From: Bacillota bacterium
GTDB taxonomy: Bacteria; Bacillota; Clostridia; Oscillospirales; Acutalibacteraceae
Assembly (NCBI GenBank): GCA_023417635.1
Contig: JAEZFF010000095.1
Span: forward strand, 1-54,363
Length of the DNA stretch: 54,363 nucleotides
Direction: 5' to 3'
Under the pieces are notes generated by a model, which did no database searches, was not told where the DNA came from, and saw only the letters and a list, made by a program, of their open reading frames with translations. Position 1 is the stretch's first letter; the number at the start of each line of letters is the position of its first letter. Shown here in pieces: positions 25,406-34,480 of this stretch. Made by a program: the position numbers and the translations under genes.

Positions 25406-26620
25406 GTGCCGAATAAAAAAATTGAAATGAGTACGCCGCTTGTTGAGATGGACGGCGACGAGATGACCCGGGTAATTTGGAAAGAAATAAAAGAGATTCT
25501 TCTGAAACCTTATGTCAATTTAAAAACCGTATATTTCGACCTTGGTTTGAAAAACCGAGATACTACAAGTGACCGCGTCACTGTGGAAGCCGCGAAGGCC
25601 ACAAAAGAATACGGCGTAGGTGTAAAGTGTGCGACTATTACACCAAATGCGGACCGCGTAAAAGAATACGGCTTGAAGCAAATGTGGAAATCTCCGAACG
25701 GAACGATTCGTGCAATTCTGGATGGCACAGTATTCCGTACGCCAATTCTTGTAAAGGGCATTTCACCGCTGATTCCTACTTGGAAAAAGCCAATTACCAT
25801 TGCACGCCACGCTTACGGCGATGTTTACCGAAATGTTGAAATGCGTGTGCCGGCTGGCTCGAAAGCTGAGCTGGTCGTTACCAATGCAGACGGCAGTGAA
25901 GAACGCGCACTGATTCATGATTTTGTTTCTGCCGGTGTAATTCAAGGACAGCATAATATAGACAGCAGTATTGAAAACTTTGCAAGGTCTTGCTTCCAGT
26001 ATGCGCTGGAAGTAAAAAAAGATCTCTGGTTTGCTACAAAGGATACTATCTCAAAAAAATATGACCATCGATTTAAGGACATTTTCAGCGAGATGTATGA
26101 GGCAGAGTATCGCAGCAAATTTGAAAAAGCCGGCATAACATATTTTTACACGCTGATCGATGATGTTGTTGCGCGCGTCATTCGTTCGGAAGGCGGTTTC
26201 ATCTGGGCCTGCAAGAACTATGACGGAGATGTAATGAGTGACATGGTTGCCACGGCTTTCGGCAGCCTGGCCATGATGACAAGTGTGTTGGTTTCACCGG
26301 ATGGCACTTATGAGTATGAAGCGGCGCACGGAACGGTTCAGCGCCATTATTATAAATACCTGAAAGGCGAGAGCACTTCAACAAACTCAATGGCGACACT
26401 CTTTGCTTGGACAGGCGCACTCAAAAAGCGCGGCGAACTTGACCAGCTTCCGAAGCTTTGCAGCTTTGCAGAAAAACTTGAAAAAGCTGCTGTTCATACG
26501 ATTGAAAGTGGTATTATGACGGGTGACCTTGCCTGTATTTCTACACTGCGAAACAAGAGGACAGTAGACACCGAAACTTTTCTGCAGTATGTTAATGAAA
26601 TGCTGCAGCCACTTCTATAA
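25406..26620 (+). CDS. icd: NADP-dependent isocitrate dehydrogenase (type II)
   Basis: Oxidises isocitrate to 2-oxoglutarate with NADP. It has 404 residues and is of the dimeric, eukaryote-like type: SPNGTIRAILDGTVFR, ARHAYGDVYR, GGFIWACKNYDGDVMSD and YEAAHGTVQRHYYKY are shared with cytosolic IDH. Two starts are possible. GTG at 25406 has GGAGG eight bases upstream and is preferred; the ATG at 25391 lacks a site. With aconitase it makes 2-oxoglutarate, probably for glutamate synthesis in an anaerobe. Control by the upstream Rex site is inferred. Confidence 0.95.
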   Translation: MPNKKIEMSTPLVEMDGDEMTRVIWKEIKEILLKPYVNLKTVYFDLGLKNRDTTSDRVTVEAAKATKEYGVGVKCATITPNADRVKEYGLKQMWKSPNGTIRAILDGTVFRTPILVKGISPLIPTWKKPITIARHAYGDVYRNVEMRVPAGSKAELVVTNADGSEERALIHDFVSAGVIQGQHNIDSSIENFARSCFQYALEVKKDLWFATKDTISKKYDHRFKDIFSEMYEAEYRSKFEKAGITYFYTLIDDVVARVIRSEGGFIWACKNYDGDVMSDMVATAFGSLAMMTSVLVSPDGTYEYEAAHGTVQRHYYKYLKGESTSTNSMATLFAWTGALKKRGELDQLPKLCSFAEKLEKAAVHTIESGIMTGDLACISTLRNKRTVDTETFLQYVNEMLQPLL

Positions 26621-26651
26621 TTTAGTTTATCCTTGTAGGAGGTTTCTTTAC

Positions 26652-27320
26652 ATGCCAAAACGCGAAAATATATCTATGTCGGTTATCCGAAGACTTCCGC
26701 GCTATTACAGATTCCTATACCATCTGAAAGAGAAAGGCGTTGTGCGTATTTCGTCAACTGAACTTTCTCAGAAACTCGGACTTACTGCTTCACAGATTCG
26801 TCAAGACTTAAATTGCTTTGGTGGGTTTGGTCAACAGGGGTACGGCTATATTGTCAGCCAGTTGTGTGATGAAATTGGTAGGATTTTAGGCCTTTCAAAC
26901 GGTTATAAAACAATTTTGCTGGGTGCCGGAAACTTAGGCCGTGCGATGGCAAATCACATGGCGTTTGGGGCCGATGGGTTTCAACTGATCGGTGTATTTG
27001 ACAATTCTCCGGAAAAAATTGGGACGAAGATTGGAAATCTCACAGTCCTTGACACAGTCGGTCTGGAAACGTTCTGCAAAGAGCGATCGCCTTTTATGGC
27101 AGCACTGTGTGTTCCAAGAACGGCTGCAGAACGGTTGGGTAATCTTTTGTACGGCTATGGAATACGCAATTTTTGGAACTTCAGCCATTACGATATTTCC
27201 TTGCAGCACCCGGATACTATTGTGGAAAATGTGCATTTGAATGACAGTCTAATGACTTTATGCTACCGTATCTCCAACAATCCTAATCAGAAAAGAACAG
27301 ATGTTACCTCTGTAAAATAA
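26652..27320 (+). CDS. rex: Redox-sensing transcriptional repressor Rex
   Basis: NADH/NAD+-sensing repressor of 222 residues. The winged helix (about 10-75) includes SSTELSQKLGLTASQIRQDL and FGGFGQQGYGY. The Rossmann domain begins with LLGAGNLGRAMANH and includes GVFDNSPEKIG. GGAGG lies eight bases before the ATG. It is 31 bases after icd, so it is read with the acn operon. The operator found at the operon promoter predicts autoregulation: high NADH would release Rex and raise expression. Confidence 0.95.
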   Translation: MPKRENISMSVIRRLPRYYRFLYHLKEKGVVRISSTELSQKLGLTASQIRQDLNCFGGFGQQGYGYIVSQLCDEIGRILGLSNGYKTILLGAGNLGRAMANHMAFGADGFQLIGVFDNSPEKIGTKIGNLTVLDTVGLETFCKERSPFMAALCVPRTAAERLGNLLYGYGIRNFWNFSHYDISLQHPDTIVENVHLNDSLMTLCYRISNNPNQKRTDVTSVK

Positions 27321-27339
27321 TAAATGTAGGCATAAAGAC

Positions 27340-27389
27340 AGCCTTTGCTTTTAAATCATTTGAAGATTTGTAAAAAGCAAAGGCTTTTC
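27340..27389. terminator. Terminator after rex (possibly bidirectional)
   Basis: 13-bp stem (27340-27352 with 27373-27385) enclosing a nested AAATC/GATTT pair, followed by TTTTCTT on the plus strand. It ends acn-icd-rex and may also serve the convergent gene. Confidence 0.85.
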
Positions 27390-27397
27390 TTATTGCA

Positions 27398-28330
27398 CTA
27401 CTGTAGATTTTTAATATAGCGCGCAATACCGTCCTCATCCTTCGAATTTACGCTGTTGAGCGTTTGAAACAACGAAAGATTTTCTACATATTTTATGCCT
27501 TGCCCCGGCTCAATACGATAAAGAGGACTGAGCGTCTGCATTTCAGTAAAGTCACCCTGAACCAGCAATTCGCAGGAAGTGCCAAAATCTGGGTAGACGG
27601 CCTGTGGGTTATGCACGAACTGCTTCATAAAGGTATAGTGTCTTCCCACAAAAGCCATCCAGCCAAGTACATCGTTACAGCCGATTTTCAGAGGCTTTTC
27701 ACTGTCGGATTCCCGCAGAACTGTTAGGTAGCGGTTCCCACAAAAAAGGCGCTTGTCGCGTATATCGGTTCCGGGCCAGAATGTTAGCACACGGTTGGGG
27801 TGCAGCAAGTCTGCTGTGCCGGTATTTTGGGGAAGAATTAAAGTGCCGCTGCCGCCAATCATAGTGACAGGCCACAGGCTGCAGCTTTGGATTTCCTTTG
27901 AGCAGTTTTTCGCGGTGTGCACCACCATAATATCGGCGGCGTCTTCTCCCATTACGATTTCAAAACCAGCCTGAAGTTTTGTCTTTTTCTGTTTTGGCCG
28001 CAGAAAGCGGACACACCCGGGTAGAAGGCTGTAAATTACGGGGTCATTGTCCCGATCCGGGATAGCTGCGGGATGTTCGGAACCCAGCAGAAGGCGATGC
28101 CCGCCGTAACTGTAGTAAGTTTCCTCTTCGCTTCCATTTGCACCGCTTGCATTGGAGGGAGGGAGCTTCAGTTTTCGGCCCGTATCTTCATACAGCACGT
28201 TTTCTTTTCCACAGAATCCAAAGCGGATGATTCGGGGCCCGTATTCAATCGTAACCACAACATCGATAATTCCATTGCTGATCTGAACACAATTCCCAAA
28301 ATTTCGATAATTAATCTCTTTTACTTCCAA
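27398..28330 (-). CDS. Uncharacterised mutarotase-like protein
   Basis: About 310 residues, probably beta-sandwich. I do not recognise a characterised family with certainty. The N-terminal pattern (CVQISNGIIDVVVTIEYGPR, IIRFGF, YSYGGHRLLLGSEHP) resembles the galactose-mutarotase-like superfamily, notably DUF4380-type proteins. Near the C-terminus is ELLVQGDFTEMQTLSPLYRI. No signal peptide is seen. A TTG at 28330 with AGGGAAG upstream is the likely start; an earlier TTG at 28369 overlaps tmcAL. It lies 28 bases after tmcAL on the same strand. The substrate is unknown. Confidence 0.6.
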   Translation of the reverse strand: MEVKEINYRNFGNCVQISNGIIDVVVTIEYGPRIIRFGFCGKENVLYEDTGRKLKLPPSNASGANGSEEETYYSYGGHRLLLGSEHPAAIPDRDNDPVIYSLLPGCVRFLRPKQKKTKLQAGFEIVMGEDAADIMVVHTAKNCSKEIQSCSLWPVTMIGGSGTLILPQNTGTADLLHPNRVLTFWPGTDIRDKRLFCGNRYLTVLRESDSEKPLKIGCNDVLGWMAFVGRHYTFMKQFVHNPQAVYPDFGTSCELLVQGDFTEMQTLSPLYRIEPGQGIKYVENLSLFQTLNSVNSKDEDGIARYIKNLQ

Positions 28331-28358
28331 AGAAGATTCTTCCCTTCGAAAAAGAAAA

Positions 28359-29546
28359 TTACAGCACAATCATTTTTCTGGAGCGGTCAAGCCCGCATGG
28401 AGCGGGCTTCGGCAGGCAGAGAGCGTACAAATCGGAAGACCGGTCTTCCAAGTCAAATACACGCTGTGAGTGTTCCCCCAGAAGGCTTCGGTCTGCATAG
28501 CGTGAAAGGATGGGCAGCATATTTTTTTCTTTCGCAGCCCGCAGTATTTTCGCACCGTTTTTCCCAATGCCGAGGATGTGAAGATAGGGTGGGAGCCCTG
28601 CAGCTAAGGAAGCGTCAATCCCAAGAAACGCCGAAAGAACGATACGCCGAATTCTTGCAAGGGGGTACCTCTTTGACTTTGCCTGCCGCAGAATTTCAGT
28701 TAGGCTTCCAGAATTCTGCACAGCGTTATAAATCCGGTTTTCTAGGCCCTCACTCAGATCCGGCAGGTGAGAAAAGTCATTTTTCTCCATTCGGCGGAGT
28801 ACGGCGGGAACAGCGAGTTCCAAGGAAGCGAAAGAAGCCGGTGCATGGCCACAGCGTATCTCTTCTTGCACTATGTCATATGCTTCTTTTGGCATGAAAC
28901 CAGAAAAATCATCGCCGGAGAGTATTTTCTTTCTTACCGCGGCTGAAGAAGCATTTCCAGCGAATACACTGCAGCTGTTGTGAGCGTTCCCCTCCCTTTT
29001 TATTGTAAACGGCTCCAGCGGGGAATGCAGAGTTTCCACTGCTTTTAAATACTCAATTCCAAGTATATTGTTTGGCTTGCCGAGCAACTCTGCTGTTTCA
29101 TTGCCAAAGAGGCTGCAAACAGCTTTTTGCCTTGCCGCAGCAAATGTTATTCCGTTCTGCAGCGACTTTGCTATGGCATTGTGCAGCTGTGGAGAAGAAA
29201 GAGCTGCCTGCGCTTTTCGCAGTGCCTTTACTTCTCCACATTCACTGCCAAATGCTATTGTGTCGGCTCCGAGCGCGGTAAGAAGAGAAACACCGCCCAG
29301 TGCAAAATGTTCGGCGCCTGAAACGGCCCATGGCAAGGGCAGCTCAATCACTAGGTCAGCTCCGCAGGCAAGAGCCTCACGAGCCCGAGCATATTTTGAA
29401 AGGATAGCTGCACTGCCGCGCTGAACGAAATTTCCGCTCATAACAACTGCAATGGATTCAGCACCGTTTTCACGAAGCTTTTTCATCAATAAGACGTGCC
29501 CGCTGTGCAATGGATTATATTCGGCAATAATACCGGCGATTTTCAT
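28359..29546 (-). CDS. tmcAL: tRNA(Met) cytidine acetate ligase TmcAL
   Basis: Makes N4-acetylcytidine at the wobble position of elongator tRNA-Met, using acetate and ATP (YlbM family). It has 395 residues. The nucleotidyltransferase motif AGIIAEYNPLHSGHVLLMKK is at the N-terminus. VMSGNFVQRGSAAILSKYAR and LVIELPLPWAVSGAEHFALG follow. The later ISTSS-like loop is replaced by LSAFLGIDASLAAG. GGAG precedes the ATG. It is divergent from acetate kinase across 146 bases, an arrangement with a shared metabolite (acetate). Confidence 0.93.
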   Translation of the reverse strand: MKIAGIIAEYNPLHSGHVLLMKKLRENGAESIAVVMSGNFVQRGSAAILSKYARAREALACGADLVIELPLPWAVSGAEHFALGGVSLLTALGADTIAFGSECGEVKALRKAQAALSSPQLHNAIAKSLQNGITFAAARQKAVCSLFGNETAELLGKPNNILGIEYLKAVETLHSPLEPFTIKREGNAHNSCSVFAGNASSAAVRKKILSGDDFSGFMPKEAYDIVQEEIRCGHAPASFASLELAVPAVLRRMEKNDFSHLPDLSEGLENRIYNAVQNSGSLTEILRQAKSKRYPLARIRRIVLSAFLGIDASLAAGLPPYLHILGIGKNGAKILRAAKEKNMLPILSRYADRSLLGEHSQRVFDLEDRSSDLYALCLPKPAPCGLDRSRKMIVL

Positions 29547-29617
29547 TTTATTAGGAAACTCCTTGAAATTACAACTTCAAAGTATTATCATGAATATTGT
29601 TTGTTAACGGTTCATAT

Positions 29618-29645
29618 TTTACACGATGTTTCCACTTTTTACAAT
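29618..29645 (+). promoter_or_regulatory. Promoter of ackA
   Basis: TTTACA (29618-29623), 16-base spacer, TACAAT (29640-29645). It leaves a leader of about 40 bases. A single Rex-like half site, TTGTTAAC (29601-29608), lies just upstream but has no partner half. Confidence 0.65.
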
Positions 29646-29692
29646 AGGATATTTACACCCGTTAATGTGATAAAATTTGAGGAGGACGTTTC

Positions 29693-30946
29693 ATGAAAAT
29701 TTTGGTTATCAATGCAGGCAGTTCATCTCTCAAGTATCAACTGATTAATATGGATACCGAAAAAATGATTGCCAAAGGAATCTGCGACCGTATAGGCGGC
29801 GAAGGTTCCATGATTCAGCACAAAACAAGCGACGGCCGTTCCAAGAAGATTGCTACGGCAATTAAAAACCATGTAGATGCCTTTAAGCTTGTTACAGACG
29901 CACTTGTCGACAAAGAAGTAGGCGTTATTTCAAGCCTTTCCGAAATTTCGGCAGTTGGCCACCGTATTGTTCAGGGCGGCGCGATTTTTGACAAATCGGT
30001 TCTCGTAAACGACCAGGTCATTCGACAGATTCAAAGTCTGGTTCCGCTGGCTCCGCTGCACAATGGCCCTGAAGTTGACGCTATTCTGGCCAGCCGTGAA
30101 GTTTTCGGCACTAAAATGCCGCAGTGTGTTGTTTTCGACACATCGTTTCATTCTACGATGCCGCCGAAAGCATACCTGTATGCTGTACCATATGAATATT
30201 ACGAAAAATATAAAGTTCGCCGCTATGGCTTCCACGGTACTTCACACCGCTATGTAAGCCATCACTGTGCACACTTGATGCACCAGCCGCTGGAAGACAT
30301 TAAGATGATAACCTGCCACATTGGCAATGGCTCTTCCATTGCAGCAATTCAGAACGGCCAGGTTATAGATACCAGCATGGGCCTTACCCCGTTGGACGGA
30401 TTTATGATGGGTACACGTTCCGGTTCACTTGACCCTTCCGTTGTTACATTCCTGATGGAAAAAGAAAAACTGACGCCAAAACAGATGAACGAGATTCTGA
30501 ACAAGAAATCCGGTGTTTACGGTATCTGCGGTTACAGCGATGACCGTGATGTTACTAAAGCGGAAATTGAAGGTGACCCGAAAGCCATTCTTGCACATGA
30601 AATGCTGAACTACCAGATTGCCAAGTACATTGGCGCTTATGCAGCTGCCATGAATGGTGTTGACTGCATTGCATTCACAGCCGGCCTTGGCGAAAACCAG
30701 CCCAGCATTCGTTATGGTACCTGCCGCTACCTCAAATATCTGGGTGTTAAAGTCGACCCAATCCTCAACGATGAGTACATCCACGGCAAAGAGGGCAAAA
30801 TTTCCACGTTTGATTCTCAGGTTCCTGTGTACGTTATCAATACCAACGAAGAGCTGGTAATTGCGCGCGACACGAAGGCAATCCTTGAAAAACTGCAGTA
30901 CGCTTCTACTCCGGACCGCACCCATATTGACCCGGAAGACGTGTGA
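29693..30946 (+). CDS. ackA: Acetate kinase
   Basis: Interconverts acetyl phosphate + ADP and acetate + ATP, the ATP-yielding step of acetate fermentation. It has 417 residues; the C-terminal extension is about 15 residues beyond the usual 400. Motifs: LVINAGSSSLKYQL, VGHRIVQGGAIF, HIGNGSSIAAI, and TPLDGFMMGTRSGSLDPS with the catalytic-site Arg. GAGGAGG lies six bases before the ATG. It has its own promoter and terminator; pta is not adjacent. Confidence 0.97.
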   Translation: MKILVINAGSSSLKYQLINMDTEKMIAKGICDRIGGEGSMIQHKTSDGRSKKIATAIKNHVDAFKLVTDALVDKEVGVISSLSEISAVGHRIVQGGAIFDKSVLVNDQVIRQIQSLVPLAPLHNGPEVDAILASREVFGTKMPQCVVFDTSFHSTMPPKAYLYAVPYEYYEKYKVRRYGFHGTSHRYVSHHCAHLMHQPLEDIKMITCHIGNGSSIAAIQNGQVIDTSMGLTPLDGFMMGTRSGSLDPSVVTFLMEKEKLTPKQMNEILNKKSGVYGICGYSDDRDVTKAEIEGDPKAILAHEMLNYQIAKYIGAYAAAMNGVDCIAFTAGLGENQPSIRYGTCRYLKYLGVKVDPILNDEYIHGKEGKISTFDSQVPVYVINTNEELVIARDTKAILEKLQYASTPDRTHIDPEDV

Positions 30947-30969
30947 TTCTGCATTCCTGCAAAGATTTG

Positions 30970-31007
30970 GCGCCCGACTGTACCATGCAGCCGGGTGCTT
31001 TGTTTTA
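30970..31007 (+). terminator. Terminator after ackA
   Basis: GCGCCCG-A-CTG (30970-30980) pairs with CAG-C-CGGGTGC (30988-30998), with one mismatch and one wobble pair, followed by TTTGTTTT. Confidence 0.75.
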
Positions 31008-31092
31008 CGCTTGAAAAGGTACAAAATGGATGATTGCTGCAGTTGCTTTTTCGTGTGTACTTTTCAAAGCGGGTTTTCGCTTCGGCAAAAGC

Positions 31093-31121
31093 TTTTCAAA
31101 AATTAAAAATTAGTATATAAT
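31093..31121 (+). promoter_or_regulatory. Promoter of pyrE-radC-uvrBA
   Basis: TTTTCA (31093-31098), 17-base spacer, perfect TATAAT (31116-31121). No LexA/SOS box (GAAC-N4-GTTC type) is seen nearby. Confidence 0.6.
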
Positions 31122-31157
31122 AATCAAAAACAAAAAAGTGAAAAAAGGGGTACTTAC

Positions 31158-31736
31158 ATGACTCAGGAACGGGTAATGCAGATATTCAAAGAAGCCGGTG
31201 TTTTATTAGAAGGCCATTTTCGCCTTACTTCCGGAAGGCACAGCAATCGTTACCTTCAGTGCGCTAATATTTTTCGCAATGCAAAGTACAGTGAAGAGCT
31301 TTGTGCGGCTCTTGCTGAAAAGTATTGTGGCCGTGGAGTGGCAATTGTAATTGGCCCCGCAATGGGCGCAGTGCAGATGGCTTATGAAGTCAGCCGCGCA
31401 CTGGACTGTGAAAACTTTTTTACGGAGCGCGGCGACGACGGAAAAATGGCGCTGCGCCGCGGCTTTGAAGTAAAACCGGGGCAAAAAGTGCTTGTGGTGG
31501 AAGACGTTGTTACAACCGGCGGTTCCGTGCGTGAAGTGATAAATCTTGTGCGCGCTGCTGGGGGCGAAGTCGTTGGAGTGGGGGCAATTGTAGACCGTAC
31601 TGGTGGGAAGATTGAGTTTGGTGTGCCCTTTCAGGCCGTAATATCACTTGAAGTTGAGTCCTGGGAGCCGCAGAATTGCCCGCTTTGCAAAGCCGGTGCG
31701 CCTGCGCCGATAAAACCTGGGAGCCGAAAAATATAG
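31158..31736 (+). CDS. pyrE: Orotate phosphoribosyltransferase
   Basis: Makes OMP from orotate and PRPP in de novo pyrimidine synthesis. It has 192 residues. FRLTSGRHSNRYLQCANIF binds orotate. The PRPP loop is VLVVEDVVTTGGSVREVI, and FTERGDDGKMALRRGFEV is the flexible loop. AAAAGGGG lies before the ATG. It stands apart from other pyr genes and heads a run of DNA-repair genes (radC 18 bases later). The C-terminal CPLCKAGAPAPIKPGSRK is typical of the longer OPRTase class. Confidence 0.95.
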   Translation: MTQERVMQIFKEAGVLLEGHFRLTSGRHSNRYLQCANIFRNAKYSEELCAALAEKYCGRGVAIVIGPAMGAVQMAYEVSRALDCENFFTERGDDGKMALRRGFEVKPGQKVLVVEDVVTTGGSVREVINLVRAAGGEVVGVGAIVDRTGGKIEFGVPFQAVISLEVESWEPQNCPLCKAGAPAPIKPGSRKI

Positions 31737-31754
31737 GCAAAAATTTAAAGGGGT

Positions 31755-32507
31755 ATGACCGATTTGAAAAAGGGCGTTAAAGGTGCCGGAGCCGGCGGAT
31801 CACTTCACAGTGGCCACCGAGAACGAGTAAAACAGCTTTTTCTTACATCCGGGCTTGACTCCTTTTCACCACATGCGGTGCTGGAACTACTGCTGTTTTA
31901 CGCCATACCGCAGAAAGATACAAATCCGATTGCGCATGAACTGATGAAAAAGTTTGGTTCGCTTTCCGGTGTATTTGATGCGCCGATTGAAGAACTCCAA
32001 AAAGTCAATGGGATTGGCAAGTCCGCATCGGTTTTGATTAAAATGATTCCGCAGTTATGCCGCTTGTATGAAGAAAGCCTTGATCACGGCAAAACAAGAA
32101 TTTACAGCTGCGACGAAGCTGGAAAGATTTTTACTAAAAAATTTATAGGCCGCCAAAACGAAATCGTTATGTTAATGCTTCTTGACAGCCGTTCCAGAAT
32201 TCTCTATTGTGGAACCGTCAGCGAAGGATGCGCAACTTCAGCGAACATCTATATTAAAACAGTTGTTCGTCTTGCGGCGCAATTCAACGCAGTGTATGCT
32301 ATCCTTGCGCATAACCATCCAAGCGGTGAATGTATGCCTTCCAAACAGGACCTTGACACAACACGCTGGGTCTTTGAAGCACTCAGCACTGTTGAAGTGC
32401 AAATGATTGATCACATTATTGTAAGTGGAAATGATTATTTTTCTATGTCGCAAAGTAAAATCATGCCGGAGCTTTTCAATCCGGAAATTAATATGGAGCA
32501 GGAATGA
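31755..32507 (+). CDS. radC: RadC family JAB-domain protein
   Basis: 250 residues: an N-terminal helix-hairpin-helix region (about 15-95, LQKVNGIGKSASVLIKM) and a C-terminal JAB1/MPN metalloprotease-like domain. The metal motif is AHNHPSGECMPSKQD. Although named for DNA repair, the role of RadC is not established. ATG at 31755 is given, but GGGG is only one base away; a TTG at 31764 has better spacing. It overlaps uvrB by four bases (ATGA). Confidence 0.93.
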   Translation: MTDLKKGVKGAGAGGSLHSGHRERVKQLFLTSGLDSFSPHAVLELLLFYAIPQKDTNPIAHELMKKFGSLSGVFDAPIEELQKVNGIGKSASVLIKMIPQLCRLYEESLDHGKTRIYSCDEAGKIFTKKFIGRQNEIVMLMLLDSRSRILYCGTVSEGCATSANIYIKTVVRLAAQFNAVYAILAHNHPSGECMPSKQDLDTTRWVFEALSTVEVQMIDHIIVSGNDYFSMSQSKIMPELFNPEINMEQE

Positions 32508-34462
32508 ATTTTAAATTAGTATCGAAATATCAGCCGGCAGGCGACCAGCCGAAGGCAATTCGCCAACTGGTAGATGGAATCCGGAACGGCGATCATGAGC
32601 AGACGCTCCTTGGCGTAACAGGGTCCGGTAAGACTTTTACCATGGCTAATATTATCGCCCAGCTGAACCGACCGACTTTGGTGCTTGCGCACAACAAAAC
32701 GCTTGCTGCGCAGCTTTGCTCGGAATTCCGTGAGTTCTTTCCGGAAAATTCCGTAGAATACTTCGTTTCGTACTATGACTATTACCAGCCGGAAGCGTAT
32801 ATTCCAACGACCGACACCTATATTGAGAAAGACTCTGCCATCAATGATGAAATTGATAAGCTACGCCATTCGGCTACTTCTGCGCTTTCCGAACGTCGTG
32901 ACGTTATTATCGTTTCCAGCGTGTCCTGTATTTACAGTTTAGGCGACCCAATCGATTACCGCACTATGGTAATCAGCCTGCGCCCCGGCATGAAAAAAAG
33001 CCGTGACGAACTGCTGAAAAAGCTGGTAGAGATACAATACGAGCGCAACGATATTAACTTTATCCGAAATAAATTCCGTGTGAGAGGCGACGTTGTAGAA
33101 ATATTCCCGGTTCAGTCCAGCGAGCACGCCGTTCGGGTGGAATTCTTCGGTGATGAGATAGACCGTATCCGTGAATTTGACCCGCTCACCGGCAAAACAG
33201 TTGCCGACTTAAAGCATATTGCCATCTACCCGGCTTCCCATTATATTGTTCCACGTGAAAAAATACAGCGTGCCGTCGGTGAAATTGAAACGGAGATGGA
33301 AGAACGTGTTTCATGGTTCAAAAAGCAAGGCAAGCTGATTGAAGCACAGCGTATTGAAGAGCGTACGCGGTATGATATGGAAATGCTTACGGAAATCGGC
33401 TTCTGCAAAGGAATCGAGAACTACTCGCGCGTGCTTTCCGGCAGAAAGCCGGGAAGCGCACCGTTTACCTTGTTGGACTACTTCCCAAATGATTTCCTGC
33501 TTTTTGTGGATGAGTCACATGTGACGCTGCCACAAGTACACTCTATGTACGCAGGTGACCGGGCACGCAAAGATACACTTGTAAAATATGGGTTTCGGCT
33601 TCCTTCTGCGTATGACAACCGTCCGCTGAACTTTGATGAGTTTTACAAACACATCAATCAGGCAGTCTTTTTCAGCGCAACGCCGGGCGACTTTGAACTG
33701 CAGAAATCAGCACAGGTGGTGGAACAGGTGATACGTCCCACCGGCCTGATTGACCCTGAAATTACCGTAAAGCCAACAGATGGACAGATTGATGACTTGA
33801 TTTCCGAAATCAATCTAAGGGCTGAAAAGAAAGAGCGTGTTCTCGTTACCACTCTTACAAAAAAGATGGCGGAAGATCTTACGTCTTATCTGGATGGCAT
33901 GGGAATCCGCGTACGGTATATGCATTATGATATTGATACCGTAGAGCGAATGGAAATTATCCGTGACCTGCGCCTTGGAAAGTTTGACGTGCTTGTTGGA
34001 ATTAACCTTTTGCGCGAAGGCCTTGATATTCCTGAAGTTTCCCTCGTTGCCATCCTGGATGCTGACAAGGAAGGCTTCTTGCGCAGTGAGCGCTCCTTGA
34101 TTCAGACGATTGGCCGTGCAGCTCGAAATTCCGAAGGAAAAGTTATTATGTATGCCGACTCAGTTACACCTTCCATGGAAGCGGCTATCCGTGAAACTGA
34201 GCGCCGCCGCAGTCTGCAGATGGAGTTTAACAAGGAACACGGCATCACACCTAAGACGATAGTAAAGCCGGTTTCCGAAATTCTCCAAATCTCAACGCAT
34301 AAAGAAGACGGGAAGAAGCGGAAAAAGAAACTTTCCGCAGAGGAAAAAGAGCGCGAAATAGCGCAGCTTACGCGTGAAATGAAAGACGCGGCAAAACTGC
34401 TGGAATTTGAGCACGCAGCGTATCTGCGCGATGAAATAAAACAGATGAAAGAAGAAAAATAG
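32504..34462 (+). CDS. uvrB: Excinuclease ABC subunit B
   Basis: DNA-damage verifying helicase-like subunit of nucleotide excision repair. It has 652 residues. Walker A is LLGVTGSGKTFTMAN at about 35-50. The beta-hairpin region YYDYYQPEAYIPTTDTYIEKD, DESHVTLPQ and the motif VI QTIGRAARNSEG are present. The C-terminal UVR domain (EFEHAAYLRDEIKQMK pattern) binds UvrC. Its start overlaps the radC stop. uvrA follows 18 bases later; uvrC is not in the window. Confidence 0.97.
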   Translation: MNFKLVSKYQPAGDQPKAIRQLVDGIRNGDHEQTLLGVTGSGKTFTMANIIAQLNRPTLVLAHNKTLAAQLCSEFREFFPENSVEYFVSYYDYYQPEAYIPTTDTYIEKDSAINDEIDKLRHSATSALSERRDVIIVSSVSCIYSLGDPIDYRTMVISLRPGMKKSRDELLKKLVEIQYERNDINFIRNKFRVRGDVVEIFPVQSSEHAVRVEFFGDEIDRIREFDPLTGKTVADLKHIAIYPASHYIVPREKIQRAVGEIETEMEERVSWFKKQGKLIEAQRIEERTRYDMEMLTEIGFCKGIENYSRVLSGRKPGSAPFTLLDYFPNDFLLFVDESHVTLPQVHSMYAGDRARKDTLVKYGFRLPSAYDNRPLNFDEFYKHINQAVFFSATPGDFELQKSAQVVEQVIRPTGLIDPEITVKPTDGQIDDLISEINLRAEKKERVLVTTLTKKMAEDLTSYLDGMGIRVRYMHYDIDTVERMEIIRDLRLGKFDVLVGINLLREGLDIPEVSLVAILDADKEGFLRSERSLIQTIGRAARNSEGKVIMYADSVTPSMEAAIRETERRRSLQMEFNKEHGITPKTIVKPVSEILQISTHKEDGKKRKKKLSAEEKEREIAQLTREMKDAAKLLEFEHAAYLRDEIKQMKEEK

Positions 34463-34480
34463 GAAATACGGAGGCAACAG

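Noticed and set aside
28073..28897. 274-residue open frame on the plus strand
   Set aside because: It spans two convergently placed real genes (tmcAL and the mutarotase-like gene) on the other strand and shows no protein family signal.
29601..29608. Rex-like half site TTGTTAAC upstream of ackA
   Set aside because: The second half does not match at the required four-base spacing, so a Rex operator is not supported.
30425..31024. 199-residue open frame opposite ackA
   Set aside because: Antisense to conserved ackA codons, with no domain or ribosome site.
31093..31157. SOS (LexA) box for the uvrBA unit
   Set aside because: No GAAC-N4-GTTC-like site was found near the promoter; the GAAC/GTTC pair near 37317 belongs to the terminator stem.
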